Positions 10,464 through 19,455 of a stretch of DNA of 64,000 bases are shown here, piece after piece (the stretch's first letter is position 1; each line of letters starts with the position of its first letter). The notes below the pieces were generated by a model that was not told the DNA's origin, made no database searches, and saw only the letters and a list, made by a program, of their open reading frames with translations. This DNA is from VXRJ01 sp964636705 (GTDB lineage Bacteria; Acidobacteriota; Vicinamibacteria; Vicinamibacterales; UBA8438), in NCBI GenBank assembly GCA_964636705.1, contig CAZWUJ010000006.1, positions 62,001-126,000 on the forward strand, written 5' to 3'. A program made the position numbers and the translations under genes.

Positions 10464-11900
10464 TCACGGCCGGTAGTCCGCCGCGTCCAGCGATACCCGG
10501 ATGATCTCCTCGTCGTTCCGCAGAACGACATGGCGATTGGCGAACGCCGGATGGGCCCAGACGACCAGCCGATCGCTCTGCCCGTGACGCCTTCGCGAAC
10601 GGCTGCCGGGCCGCGACGGGCCGTAACCGGTGCGTGAGGTCGGCTTCAGCAGGTGGGTCCGGTCGAGCTCGACGTAGCCCTCGGGGGTGAACCGGGCGAT
10701 GATGAGGTCGCCGTTCTCGTTGTAGACGAAGTAGCGGTCCTCGTGTCGCACGAAGTAGGCTGATCCCCAGCGGTTGCGGGTGGTCAGCCCCTCCGCCTCC
10801 CAGACCCGCTCCCCGGTGTCCCTTCGCAGCGCGCGCACGTGCCCGTGGCTGCCGATGCCGTAGATGTAGTCGCCGACGATCAGCGGCGTCGTGATGTTCG
10901 AGTGCAGTCCGTCCGCCTCGGCGACCTCCACGCCGTCCTCCAGGATGCGGTCGCTGCCCTCGTCCTTCCAGAGCACCGTCGCGGCCGGCCGGTCGGGCGA
11001 GAGCCGCATCATCATCGAGCCGGTGTAGAACCCCGACACCAGCAGGTACTCATCGCTGCGGACGGGATCCGCGATCGGCGCCTGCCCCCCCGGGAACGGT
11101 TCTTCCCAGTACAGCGCGCCGGTCGCCGGATCGAGCGACGAGAGTCCCCACGGGTGCCAGACCAACAACTGCCGGGCGCCGCCCGCCTCGATGATGGCCG
11201 TCTGGCTGTAGCCCATCTCGGTGCGCGGCTCCAGCGCCTTCCAGAGCTCGTCGCCCGTGTGCTTGTCGAAGGCCATGACCAGCGCGTCCGGCTCGCCGCC
11301 GACGACGAAGATGACACGGTCGCCGTCGACCAGCGGCGCAACCGAAGTACCCCACACCGGGACGTACGCGTCGTACTCGGCCACGGTGTCCTTGTCCCAG
11401 ATCACCGCGCCGGTCGCGGCGTCCAGGCAGAAGATGCGTCCCGCCGCGCCCATCACGTAGACGCGGTCGCCGTCGACCGTCGGCGTGGCGCGCGGCCCCG
11501 ACGCGTAGCTGAACATGAGCATCCGGTAGGTCGTGGCCCACTCGCGGGTCCACAGCACCTCGCCGCTCTGTTCGTCGAGGGCCAGGATGCGCTCCCTGCC
11601 GTCCATCGTGCGCGGATCGGTCTCCGCGTAGTCGAGGACGAACACCCGGCCGCCGGCCACGGCGGGGCCGGCGAAGCCGCCGCCCACCGGCGCGCGCCAC
11701 TTCACGACGAGCCCTGCGTCCGGAAATTCCCGCAGGATGCCGGTCTCGGTCCAGATCCCCAGCCGGTCGGCGCCGCGCCACTGCGGCCAATCCTCGGCCG
11801 ACAAGGTCGCTCCGGCGGCCAGGACGGCCAGCAGGGCGCCGGCGACGATGCGATTGAAGAACCTTGCGCTCGGGGACGACGTGCAGTAATAGTCAAGCAT
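10464..11900 (-). CDS. secreted PQQ-like beta-propeller protein
   Basis: A 478-residue exported protein of the PQQ-binding-like/BamB-like propeller superfamily. An N-terminal hydrophobic segment (IVAGALLAVLAAGATLSA) is followed by the common opening EDWPQWRGADRLGIW and repeated blades with PQQ-repeat motifs: ILALDEQSGEVLWTREW, IFCLDAATGAVIWDKD, VMAFDKHTGDELWKAL, LSSLDPATGALYWEE, VRALRRDTGERVWEAE. No quinoprotein dehydrogenase catalytic residues were recognised, so a binding or scaffold role is more likely than catalysis. The first codons (MLDYYCTSS) look unlike a signal peptide; the true start may be 15-17 codons downstream. An Arg/Ser-rich insert (RPGSRSRRRHGQS) near the C-terminus is unusual. 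Confidence 0.82.
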   Translation of the reverse strand: MLDYYCTSSPSARFFNRIVAGALLAVLAAGATLSAEDWPQWRGADRLGIWTETGILREFPDAGLVVKWRAPVGGGFAGPAVAGGRVFVLDYAETDPRTMDGRERILALDEQSGEVLWTREWATTYRMLMFSYASGPRATPTVDGDRVYVMGAAGRIFCLDAATGAVIWDKDTVAEYDAYVPVWGTSVAPLVDGDRVIFVVGGEPDALVMAFDKHTGDELWKALEPRTEMGYSQTAIIEAGGARQLLVWHPWGLSSLDPATGALYWEEPFPGGQAPIADPVRSDEYLLVSGFYTGSMMMRLSPDRPAATVLWKDEGSDRILEDGVEVAEADGLHSNITTPLIVGDYIYGIGSHGHVRALRRDTGERVWEAEGLTTRNRWGSAYFVRHEDRYFVYNENGDLIIARFTPEGYVELDRTHLLKPTSRTGYGPSRPGSRSRRRHGQSDRLVVWAHPAFANRHVVLRNDEEIIRVSLDAADYRP

Positions 11901-11954
11901 CTAGTCATTGGACCACATTTCCGTCCCTCGCCGCGGCGCGCGGCAGCGGCTTCC

Positions 11955-13395
11955 ATGTCCATCAGCGCATGCAACTCCCCTCGCTTGCGGCTTGCGATTG
12001 CGTGCGTCCTGATCTCCGTCCCCGCCGGCGCAGGCCCGGCGTCCGCCGCGCAGGGAGACGATCCCCCGGCAGTGGATGCCGGCCTCATCGACGGTCCCCC
12101 GGCCCCGGTTGCGCCGGCCGTGATGAACCGCGACGAACAGGGTCGCGCGACGGTCCGCGCCATCAGGCTCGCAGACGGCATCACCCTCGACGGGGTGCTC
12201 GACGAGCCGGTCTACGGCACGGAGCAGGCCATCACCGGCTTCGTCCAGCTCATGCCCGACGAGGGCGCGCCGGCCACCGAGCGCACCGAGGCCTGGATCA
12301 TGTTCGACGACACCAACGTCTACGTGTCGGCGCGGGTCTGGGACTCGGCGCCCTAGAGCCAGTGGGTCGCGAACGAGATGCGCCGCGACACCACCCAGTT
12401 GCGGCAGAACGACACGTTCGCCGTCCTGTTCGACACGTTCTACGACCGGCGCAACGGCTTCAACTTCTACACGAACCCGCTCGGGGCGCGGGCCGACTCG
12501 CAGTTCATGAACGAGGGCAACCCCAACGACGACTGGAACCCGGTGTGGGACGTGCGGACCGGCCGCTTCGACGGCGGCTGGACGGCGGAGATGGAGATCC
12601 CGTTCAAGACGCTGCGCTACCGCTCGGAGCCGCCGCACATATGGGGCGTACAGCTGCGGCGCGCGGGTGACCGGCAAGCTGGGCCCGTTCGACGTCGGGG
12701 CGCTGAACATTCACACCGGAGACGAGGCGGTGTCGGCGTCCGACCCGACCAACTTCACCGTCGTCCGCCTGCGGCGCGACATCCTGCGGCGGAGTTCGAT
12801 CGGCGCGATGTTCACCAACCGTTCCGTGTCCCGCGTAGCCCCGGACGCCAGCCAGGCCTACGGCGTCGACGGCACCTTCGCCTTCTTCGAGAACGTGAAC
12901 GTGATCACCTACTACGCCCGCACGCGGGTGCCCAGTCCCGACTACCAGGACAAGGACACGAGCTACCAGGCCAGGTTCGAGTACGCGGGCGACCGCTACG
13001 GCCTGCAGGTCGATCACCTCCTGGTCGAGGACAACTTCCTGCCCGAGGTGGGCTTCCTGCGGCGCGACAACTTCCGCCGCACCTTCGCGTCGGCGCGCTT
13101 CAGCCCCCGGCCGCAGGGGATCGAGAGCGTCCGGCAGTTCAACCTCGAAGCGAGCACCGACTACATCCTGACGGCCGATGTCAACCACCTGGAGACGCGC
13201 CAGAACATCGCGAGGTTCCAGACCGAGTTCGAGACGAGCGACCGCTTCCTGTTCACCGTTACCGACAACTACGAGCTGCTGGTCGAGCCGTTCACGCCGC
13301 CCGGCGCGGACTTCGCGATCCCGGTGGGCGGCTACGGCTTCGCCGATTTCCAGGTCGCCTACGCCATCGGCCAGCAGCCTGTCCTACAAAGCTAG
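11955..13395 (+). pseudogene. decayed DUF5916/CBM9-type outer-membrane protein gene
   Basis: Starts with a normal signal peptide (MSISACNSPRLRLAIACVL) and the CBM9-like domain (ADGITLDGVLDEPVYGTEQA, WIMFDDTNVYVSARVWDSAP). A TAG at 12354-12356 interrupts that domain, and the same phase continues with NEMRRDTTQLRQNDTFAVLF to IPFKTLRYRSEPPHIWGVQL. At about 12660 the phase changes to GKLGPFDVGALNIHTGDEAV and continues to the end. In intact relatives roughly 150 residues of the DUF5916 barrel separate these parts, so an internal deletion is likely here. The C-terminus stops at GYGFADFQVAYAIGQQ, before the final barrel strands. Three lesions make this a pseudogene. It diverges from the propeller gene 54 bp away. 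Confidence 0.85.
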
Positions 13396-13404
13396 GCCTA
13401 AGCC

Positions 13405-14127
13405 TCACACCCCGCCCCCGTCCAATCGTTGCCGGACCGCTTCAAACAGGGCGATTCCCGCCGCGACGGACGCGTTCAGGCTGCCCACCCGTCCCGCCAT
13501 GGGCAGCGCCGCAAGCCAGTCGCAACTCTCCCGGACCAGATGCCGGAGCCCCCGCCCCTCGCCACCGACGACGAGCGCCACCGGCAGGCTGAGGTCGACG
13601 TCATAGATCGCGCGCGGGGCCTCCATGTCCAGTCCAACCGTCCAGACGCCGGCCGACCGCAGCTCGGCGAGGGCCCGCGCGACGTTTACCACGGGCGCCA
13701 CCGGGAGGTGCGCCAACGCGCCGGCCGACGCCTTGACCGCCGCCGCCGTCAACGGCGCCGCGCGCCGCGTCGGCACGACCAGGCCGGACGCGCCGGCCGC
13801 TTCCGCCGTTCGCGCGATGGCGCCCAGGTTGTGCGGATCCTCGATGCCGTCCAGCACGACGATCAGGGCCGGCTTCCCCGCCTCGATGAGATCGCGAACC
13901 GCGCGGGGTTCGGGCGGGCGAATCGTCGCCACCACGCCCTGGTGCGCGCCGCCCGACGCCAGGCGGTTCAACTCTTCCGGCTCGGCCCGCCGGACCTCCA
14001 CGCGCCCCCGCTCCGCCAGGCGGAGCAACTCGTCGAGCCGGCCGTGCCGCCGCGCACTCACGGTGAGGACGGTCACGCGCCCGCCGCGGAGCGCCTCCAG
14101 CACCGGGTTGACGCCGTAGATCACCAT
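13405..14127 (-). CDS. rlmB: 23S rRNA (guanosine-2'-O-)-methyltransferase RlmB/TrmH family
   Basis: SpoU-type SAM-dependent 2'-O-ribose methyltransferase, 240 residues from MVIYGVNPVLEALRGG. The N-terminal RNA-binding domain is residues 1-75; the knotted catalytic domain carries the three SpoU motifs: ILDG-like VVLDGIEDPHNLGAIARTAE (motif 1), PVALVVGGEGRGL (motif 2) and LPMAGRVGSLNASVAAGIAL (motif 3). Length and motif order fit RlmB. An in-frame extension upstream overlaps ispDF in another phase and is not homologous. It ends 9 bp from the convergent DUF5916 pseudogene. Confidence 0.93.
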   Translation of the reverse strand: MVIYGVNPVLEALRGGRVTVLTVSARRHGRLDELLRLAERGRVEVRRAEPEELNRLASGGAHQGVVATIRPPEPRAVRDLIEAGKPALIVVLDGIEDPHNLGAIARTAEAAGASGLVVPTRRAAPLTAAAVKASAGALAHLPVAPVVNVARALAELRSAGVWTVGLDMEAPRAIYDVDLSLPVALVVGGEGRGLRHLVRESCDWLAALPMAGRVGSLNASVAAGIALFEAVRQRLDGGGV

Positions 14128-14213
14128 GGCGGGGTTCGGCGCGGCGTCCAGGGAATGTAGCCGGGTTTCACCACGGGCTGCTGGCAACGTGCCGGGGAGT
14201 TCACCACGGGCGC

Positions 14214-15422
14214 CTACCGCGCCGGCACGACGGTCGCGACGGCGTGGACGACGATTCCTTCGCCGCGGCCCACGGCGTCCATCCTTTCCGCCGTCTTCGC
14301 CTTGATGCCGATCGCGCCGGGCGGGATGCCGAGCGGATCCGAAAGGCGCGCCCGCATCGCCTCGATATGCGGCCGCAACTTCGGCCGCTGCGCAATGACG
14401 ACGACATCGACGTTGCCCGGAACGAAGCCGCGCGCGCGCACGATCGCCACCGCGCCCCGCAACAGCTCGACGCTCGACGCACCCTCCCACCGCGGGTCCG
14501 TGTCGGGAAAGTGCTGGCCGATGTCGCCCGCCGCGGCGGCGCCGAGCAGTGCGTCGGTCACCGCGTGACAGACCGCATCGGCGTCGGAATGCCCGGCCAG
14601 TCCGACGTCGTGCGGAATCTCGACGCCGCCCAGGATCAGGGGACGCCCCGCCTCCGTGCGGTGCGAGTCGTAGCCGAAGCCGATCCGGACCGCGCCGCCA
14701 CCCGCCCCGAGACGCGCCACTGCCCGGTCCACGTCAGCCGCCGTCGTCACCTTCAGGTTCGCCGCGTCGCCCTCCACGAGGCGCACCGGGTGTCCGGCCC
14801 GTTCCGCGAGCTGCGCCTCGTCGGTCGCCTCCACGCCGCTCCTCCCCAGGGCGACGGCCTCCCGCAGAACATCGAAGCGGAAGCCCTGCGGCGTCTGGGC
14901 CAGCCAGATGCGGTCGCGCGGCAGCGTCGCCGCCACCATCACCGGGTCCGCCGCCCCGGCCGCCTCCCTGACGGTGTCAGTCGTCCCGGCCGCCTGCTTG
15001 ACGGTATCCGTAGCCCTGAGGGCCGGCACCGCGGCTCCGGTGTGCGCGGCGGCGTCGATGACGCGATCGATCAGGGCGGCGCTGCAGAAGGGTCGCGCCG
15101 CATCGTGGACGAGCACGATATCGGTGCCCCCCGCGACGGCGTCGACGCCCGCCGCCACCGAGTCCTGGCGCCGCGCGCCGCCCGCCACGACGCTGACCGG
15201 CGACACGCAGGCCGCCAGTCCGGGCGGCGGCGACTGCGCGACATCCGCCGGGAGCACGACGATCAATTCCCCGACCCGCCCGTGCCGATCGAACGGCGCG
15301 ACGCCGTGCTCCAGCAGCGTCCGGCCGCCGGCGCTGCGGAACTGCTTCGGCACGCCGCCCCCGGAGCGGACCCCACGGCCTCCCGCGGCAATCACCGCCG
15401 CTACCCGGACGGAATGATCCAT
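14214..15422 (-). CDS. ispDF: bifunctional IspD-IspF enzyme of the MEP isoprenoid pathway
   Basis: A 402-residue fusion. Residues 1-240 are IspD (2-C-methyl-D-erythritol 4-phosphate cytidylyltransferase), with the nucleotide-binding loop AAVIAAGGRGVRSGGG, PKQF and VHDAARPF. Residues 245-402 are IspF (MECDP synthase), with GFGYDSHR, LAGHSDADAVCHAVTDALLG and GDIGQHFPDTDP holding the metal ligands. The two enzymes act at steps 3 and 5; the intervening kinase IspE is encoded near 25 kb. An unusual stretch in IspD repeats the pattern TDTV(K/R)(Q/E)AAG about two and a half times (near residue 135). The start overlaps the upstream B3/B4 gene by 22 bp. Confidence 0.95.
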   Translation of the reverse strand: MDHSVRVAAVIAAGGRGVRSGGGVPKQFRSAGGRTLLEHGVAPFDRHGRVGELIVVLPADVAQSPPPGLAACVSPVSVVAGGARRQDSVAAGVDAVAGGTDIVLVHDAARPFCSAALIDRVIDAAAHTGAAVPALRATDTVKQAAGTTDTVREAAGAADPVMVAATLPRDRIWLAQTPQGFRFDVLREAVALGRSGVEATDEAQLAERAGHPVRLVEGDAANLKVTTAADVDRAVARLGAGGGAVRIGFGYDSHRTEAGRPLILGGVEIPHDVGLAGHSDADAVCHAVTDALLGAAAAGDIGQHFPDTDPRWEGASSVELLRGAVAIVRARGFVPGNVDVVVIAQRPKLRPHIEAMRARLSDPLGIPPGAIGIKAKTAERMDAVGRGEGIVVHAVATVVPAR

Positions 15423-16111
15423 CGGCCTGTCTCTTCTCCCCCTGCCGCTTCCAGCACCCGCGCCGCGCTCAGGTCGAGCACGCCCTCCAGGTCCGCTACC
15501 GGCACGGGGCGGGGAGCATACACGACGAGGAGGGCCCGCACCGCGCTGGGTGTGATCATCGTTCGCGCCGAATCGGAAGTGGGATTCCCGAACGGTCCCG
15601 CCGCGTCGTACAGCGCCGGCCGTCCGCCGAGATGCACCACCGGCTTGCCGATCCCGGCGTACTCGTCGCCTTCGCCGCCGCGCCGCAGCTCGATCTGTCC
15701 CGCGATCCGATCCAGGTCGTACAGGCCGAACGGCAACTGCGTCACCAGCGAGCAATAGTTGCAGGCATCCACCAGCGTGTTGATCCCGGGCCACGGCAGG
15801 CCGCGGCGCACCCGCCGCCACAGCGCCTCCGACGACGGCCGGGTGCGGGTCGGGTCGATGCCGAACCGGCGGTACATCGCGCGGACCAGCGCCACGCGCG
15901 CCTCGGCCGCGGGACCGACCGTCAGGCCGTCCGGATCCGCAAGCGGGCCGGCAGCCAGATCCGGCGCCCCGCCCTCCGCCGTCACGCGCACCGCCACTCC
16001 CTCGAACCGCAGCACGCCAAGCCGCACCACGTCGTGCAGATCGTCCGCGACCGTCACGCCAGCGCCGACCCCGGTCACGGTCCTGGCATCGGCCGCCGCG
16101 GTATCCGTCAT
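15401..16111 (-). CDS. B3/B4 (PheT-like) domain protein
   Basis: A 236-residue protein resembling the free-standing B3/B4 tRNA-editing-like domain proteins related to the phenylalanyl-tRNA synthetase beta chain. Supporting segments are MYRRFGIDPTRTRPSSEAL, LPWPGINTLVDACNYCSL, PFGLYDLDRIAGQIELRRGG and PSAVRALLVVYAPRPV. Members are thought to act on mischarged tRNA or amino acids, but no activity is proven for this type, so the function is left open. Its ATG overlaps the plsC stop by 4 bp and its end overlaps ispDF, so the three genes are transcribed together. Confidence 0.75.
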   Translation of the reverse strand: MTDTAAADARTVTGVGAGVTVADDLHDVVRLGVLRFEGVAVRVTAEGGAPDLAAGPLADPDGLTVGPAAEARVALVRAMYRRFGIDPTRTRPSSEALWRRVRRGLPWPGINTLVDACNYCSLVTQLPFGLYDLDRIAGQIELRRGGEGDEYAGIGKPVVHLGGRPALYDAAGPFGNPTSDSARTMITPSAVRALLVVYAPRPVPVADLEGVLDLSAARVLEAAGGEETGRWIIPSG

Positions 16112-16839
16112 CGGCCCTCCAGCTCCGCCACCGTCGCCGCGATCACGCCCCGGGCCTGCTCCGCCAACCGCGCCGCGTCGTCGCGGGTCATGCCGTCGGT
16201 GGAGATCGGGTCGTGCACTACCAGCGCCACGTCGCTCGGGCACGTCATCAGCCGCCCCTTCAGCATGACATGGCGCGTGCCGCCGACGGCGACCGGGACG
16301 ACCGCCGCGCCCGCCTGTATGGCCAGGAAGAAGAGCCCGCGCTTGAACGCCCCGACCCGCCCGTCGCGGCTCCGGGTCCCCTCCGGAAAGACGATGAGCG
16401 AGTCGCCCCGCCGGATCATCCGCGCCACCTGCGCAAGCGTCGCGGCGCCGGCGTGGGCGCGGTCCACGAGGAGATGCCCGGTCCACCGCAGGTGCCAGCC
16501 GAGGACGGGAAACCGGCCCAGCGACGCCTTGGCAATGATCCGGAGCTGTGACGGGACCGACGCAAACAGCACCGGAATGTCGTAGATGCTCTGGTGGTTC
16601 GAGACGAAGATGTACGACCGGTCGCGCCCCACGCGATCCAGGCCGCGGGCGTCGACGCGGACGCCGGTCGTTCCCAGGATCCAGCGCGACCAGGCCCGCG
16701 CGCAGCCATGCGCGAGCCGTCCGCGGCGATCGATCACCATCGAGGCAAGCGACAGCGTCCCCAATACGACGGTATAGACGGAGATGGCGGGGATCAGCCA
16801 GAAAACGGTCCGCCACCAGTGGAACGCCGGGATCCGCAT
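16108..16839 (-). CDS. plsC: 1-acyl-sn-glycerol-3-phosphate acyltransferase
   Basis: Membrane enzyme that makes phosphatidic acid from lysophosphatidate. The 243-residue protein has an N-terminal hydrophobic anchor (WLIPAISVYTVVLGTLSLAS), the catalytic NHxxxxD motif as SNHQSIYD near residue 80, and the substrate-binding FPEGTRS motif near residue 150, in the normal spacing for the PlsC family. It starts 3 bp after the radA stop. Confidence 0.93.
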   Translation of the reverse strand: MRIPAFHWWRTVFWLIPAISVYTVVLGTLSLASMVIDRRGRLAHGCARAWSRWILGTTGVRVDARGLDRVGRDRSYIFVSNHQSIYDIPVLFASVPSQLRIIAKASLGRFPVLGWHLRWTGHLLVDRAHAGAATLAQVARMIRRGDSLIVFPEGTRSRDGRVGAFKRGLFFLAIQAGAAVVPVAVGGTRHVMLKGRLMTCPSDVALVVHDPISTDGMTRDDAARLAEQARGVIAATVAELEGR

Positions 16840-16842
16840 CCG

Positions 16843-18261
16843 TCAGGCGAGCGCCTCCAGCGCTGCTTCCACCGAACCGACCCCCACCAGCTTGCATCCC
16901 GCATCCGTCGCACCGTCGGCGCCGGACGCCGCAGCCTCGGCCGCCGCGACGGCGTTAGCCTCCGGCAGCACGCAGCGCCGGAAGCCGAGTTGCGCCGCCT
17001 CCCGCACCCGCAGGTCGGCCTGCGTCGTCCCGCGCACCTCGCCGCCCAGGCCCACCTCGCCGAAGATGGCGGTTCCGGGCCGGACGCCCCGGTTGCGGAG
17101 ACTCGACGCGACCGCGGCGACCACCCCCAGATCGGCGGCCGGCTCGTTCACCTCGAGGCCGCCCGCCACGTTGACGAAGACGTCCTCTCCGGCCAGGCTC
17201 AGCCCGGCGCGCTTCTCGAGCACCGCAAGCAGCAGCGACAGCCGATTGTGATCGATTCCGCTCGCCATCCGCCGCGCCGTCCCGTACGCGCCGGACGCCA
17301 CCAGGGCCTGCACCTCGACGAGGATCGGCCGCGTCCCTTCGGCCGAGCAGAGCACCACCGAGCCCGGCACGCTCGCGGCCCGGTCCGAGAGGAACAGCCG
17401 CGACGGGTTCGGCACCGGCACGAGGCCGGTCCCCGTCATCTCGAACACCCCCAGCTCGCTGACCGCGCCAAAGCGGTTCTTCACGGCCCGCACGATCCGG
17501 TGCGCATGATGCCGCTCCCCCTCGAAGTAGAGGACCGTGTCGACGACATGCTCCAGCACCTTCGGCCCGGCGAGGCTCCCCTCCTTCGTCACGTGGCCCA
17601 CGAGCACGGTGGGCAGGTTGCGGCGCTTGGCGTTGAACATCAGGTGGGTCGCCGCCTCGCGCACCTGTCCGACGCTGCCCGGCGCCGAGCCGAGCTGCAG
17701 GGAGTAGATGGTCTGGATGGAGTCGACCACCAGCAGCGCCGGCGACACCCGATCGACCGCGTCGAGGAGCCGTTCCAGGCAGGTCTCGGCCAGCAGGTAG
17801 AGCGGGGCCGACTCGCGGATGCCGAGCCGCCGTCCCCGCTCCTTCACCTGCCGTTCGGACTCTTCGCCCGACGCGTAGAGCACCGGGCCGACCGCCTCCG
17901 CCACCGCACCGGCCGACTGCAGCAGCAGGGTCGACTTGCCGATGCCCGGCTCGCCCCCGACCAGCACCACCGAGCCGGCGACGATGCCGCCGCCAAGCAC
18001 CCGGTCGAACTCGCCGAAGCCGCTCGTGAACCGGGCCGCCTGCTCCAGATCCACCTCGCCGTAGCGGCGCACTTCGGCCGGCTCCACCGCCCCCCGGCCG
18101 CCGTAACGCCCCGGATCGCCGCCGGGGGCAGGGGCCTCCGGCTCCTCGACCATCGTGTTCCAGGCGCCGCAGTCGCCGCACTGGCCGGTCCACTTGCGCG
18201 ACTGGCTGCCGCACGACTGGCAGACGAACACCGTCCGCGCGCCGTGCTTCGCCTTTGCCAT
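16843..18261 (-). CDS. radA: DNA repair protein RadA
   Basis: RadA (Sms) is a RecA-like, DnaB-like branch-migration ATPase in recombination. The 472-residue protein shows all family parts in order: N-terminal zinc finger (CQSCGSQSRKWTGQCGDC), Walker A GGEPGIGKSTLLLQ near residue 100, Walker B LLVVDSIQT, the RadA-specific KNRFG motif (AVKNRFGAVSELGVF) and the C-terminal Lon-protease-like domain (DVFVNVAGGLEVNEPAADL). Length is normal. It follows alr by 24 bp. Confidence 0.97.
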   Translation of the reverse strand: MAKAKHGARTVFVCQSCGSQSRKWTGQCGDCGAWNTMVEEPEAPAPGGDPGRYGGRGAVEPAEVRRYGEVDLEQAARFTSGFGEFDRVLGGGIVAGSVVLVGGEPGIGKSTLLLQSAGAVAEAVGPVLYASGEESERQVKERGRRLGIRESAPLYLLAETCLERLLDAVDRVSPALLVVDSIQTIYSLQLGSAPGSVGQVREAATHLMFNAKRRNLPTVLVGHVTKEGSLAGPKVLEHVVDTVLYFEGERHHAHRIVRAVKNRFGAVSELGVFEMTGTGLVPVPNPSRLFLSDRAASVPGSVVLCSAEGTRPILVEVQALVASGAYGTARRMASGIDHNRLSLLLAVLEKRAGLSLAGEDVFVNVAGGLEVNEPAADLGVVAAVASSLRNRGVRPGTAIFGEVGLGGEVRGTTQADLRVREAAQLGFRRCVLPEANAVAAAEAAASGADGATDAGCKLVGVGSVEAALEALA

Positions 18262-18285
18262 CTGTGGTTTTTGCCGGGGGGAAGC

Positions 18286-19443
18286 TCAGCGATTATACGT
18301 CCGCTCAATCCGCGCCCCGACGCGGCAGAGCACCTCGTGCGGCACCGTGCCGATCGCCCTGGCGATGTGGTTGGCGCTAATCCGCGCGCCCGCCTGCTCC
18401 CCCAGGATCACCACGTCATCCCCCGGGCTCGCCTCCAGCCCGGTCACGTCGACAGTCAGCGAATCCATCGCCACGGTCACGATCTCGGCGCGCGCGCCGC
18501 CGATCAGTACCGACCCGCGGCCCTCGAGACGCAGGTCCAGCCCATCGGCGTAACCAGCCGGAACGATCGCGACGCGCATCGGCCGGTCGGCCACGAACCG
18601 CGCGCCGTAGCCCGCCGACTCGCCCGGCCACATCCCCTTGACGGCGACGATGCGGCTTCCGAGGGACATCACCGGCCGGAGGTCCAGCCCGCTCTTGAGC
18701 GGCGGCGGCGCGACGCCGTACAGGAGCAGGCCGGGACGCACCGCGTCGTACCAGGTCCGCGGATCGCGCAGGAGGGCGGCGCTGTTCGCGGCATGCCACC
18801 GGACCCCTTCCAGGCCGAAAGCACCCGCCGCCGCCCGCACCGCCTCGAACCGTTCGCGCTGCTCCGCGAACAGCGGGTGGCCCTCCATCTCGGCCGTGGC
18901 GAAGTGGGTGTAGACCGCGTCCACGGCCAGGTGCGGCGACTCGACCACCTCCGGCAGGGTCTGGCGCAGGTTGTCGTCGCGGAAGCCGAAGCGGTGCATG
19001 CCGGTGTCGATCTTCAGATGCACCCGGAGGCGCACGCCGCGCGCCGCTGCCGCCTCGGCCAGCGCCCTCGCCGCGCCGGGCGTCGAGACGGTCGGCGTCA
19101 GGCCGTGCTCGAAGAGCCCCGCCAGGTCGCTGACGCTCAGGGCGCCGAACACCAGGATCGGAGCGGAAACCCCGGCCGCGCGCAGCTCGATCCCCTCTTC
19201 GATGTCGGCGCACGCGAGCAGGGGCATCGACGCGGCTGGCGCGCCGCTGGCCGACGCGGCCCGTTCCAGGGCCAGCGCGACCGGCGCGGCGCCATGGCCG
19301 TAGGCGTTCGCCTTGACGACCGCGATGACCACCGGCGGGGCGGAACGTCCCGGCGCGCGGCTGTCCGCCAGGTGGCGAAGGATCGTGCGGTAGTTGTGGA
19401 CCAGGGCGTCGAGGTCGACGGTGGCGTGGGTCGGACGGATCAC
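18286..19443 (-). CDS. alr: alanine racemase
   Basis: PLP-dependent enzyme that makes D-alanine for peptidoglycan. The 385-residue sequence carries the PLP-lysine motif VVIAVVKANAYGHGA (near residues 38-52), the mid-protein segment LRVHLKIDTGMHRFGF, and the second catalytic residue in ESAGYGARFV. Length fits the family. It starts 12 bp after dnaB. Confidence 0.96.
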   Translation of the reverse strand: MIRPTHATVDLDALVHNYRTILRHLADSRAPGRSAPPVVIAVVKANAYGHGAAPVALALERAASASGAPAASMPLLACADIEEGIELRAAGVSAPILVFGALSVSDLAGLFEHGLTPTVSTPGAARALAEAAAARGVRLRVHLKIDTGMHRFGFRDDNLRQTLPEVVESPHLAVDAVYTHFATAEMEGHPLFAEQRERFEAVRAAAGAFGLEGVRWHAANSAALLRDPRTWYDAVRPGLLLYGVAPPPLKSGLDLRPVMSLGSRIVAVKGMWPGESAGYGARFVADRPMRVAIVPAGYADGLDLRLEGRGSVLIGGARAEIVTVAMDSLTVDVTGLEASPGDDVVILGEQAGARISANHIARAIGTVPHEVLCRVGARIERTYNR

Positions 19444-19455
19444 GGACTGGAACCG

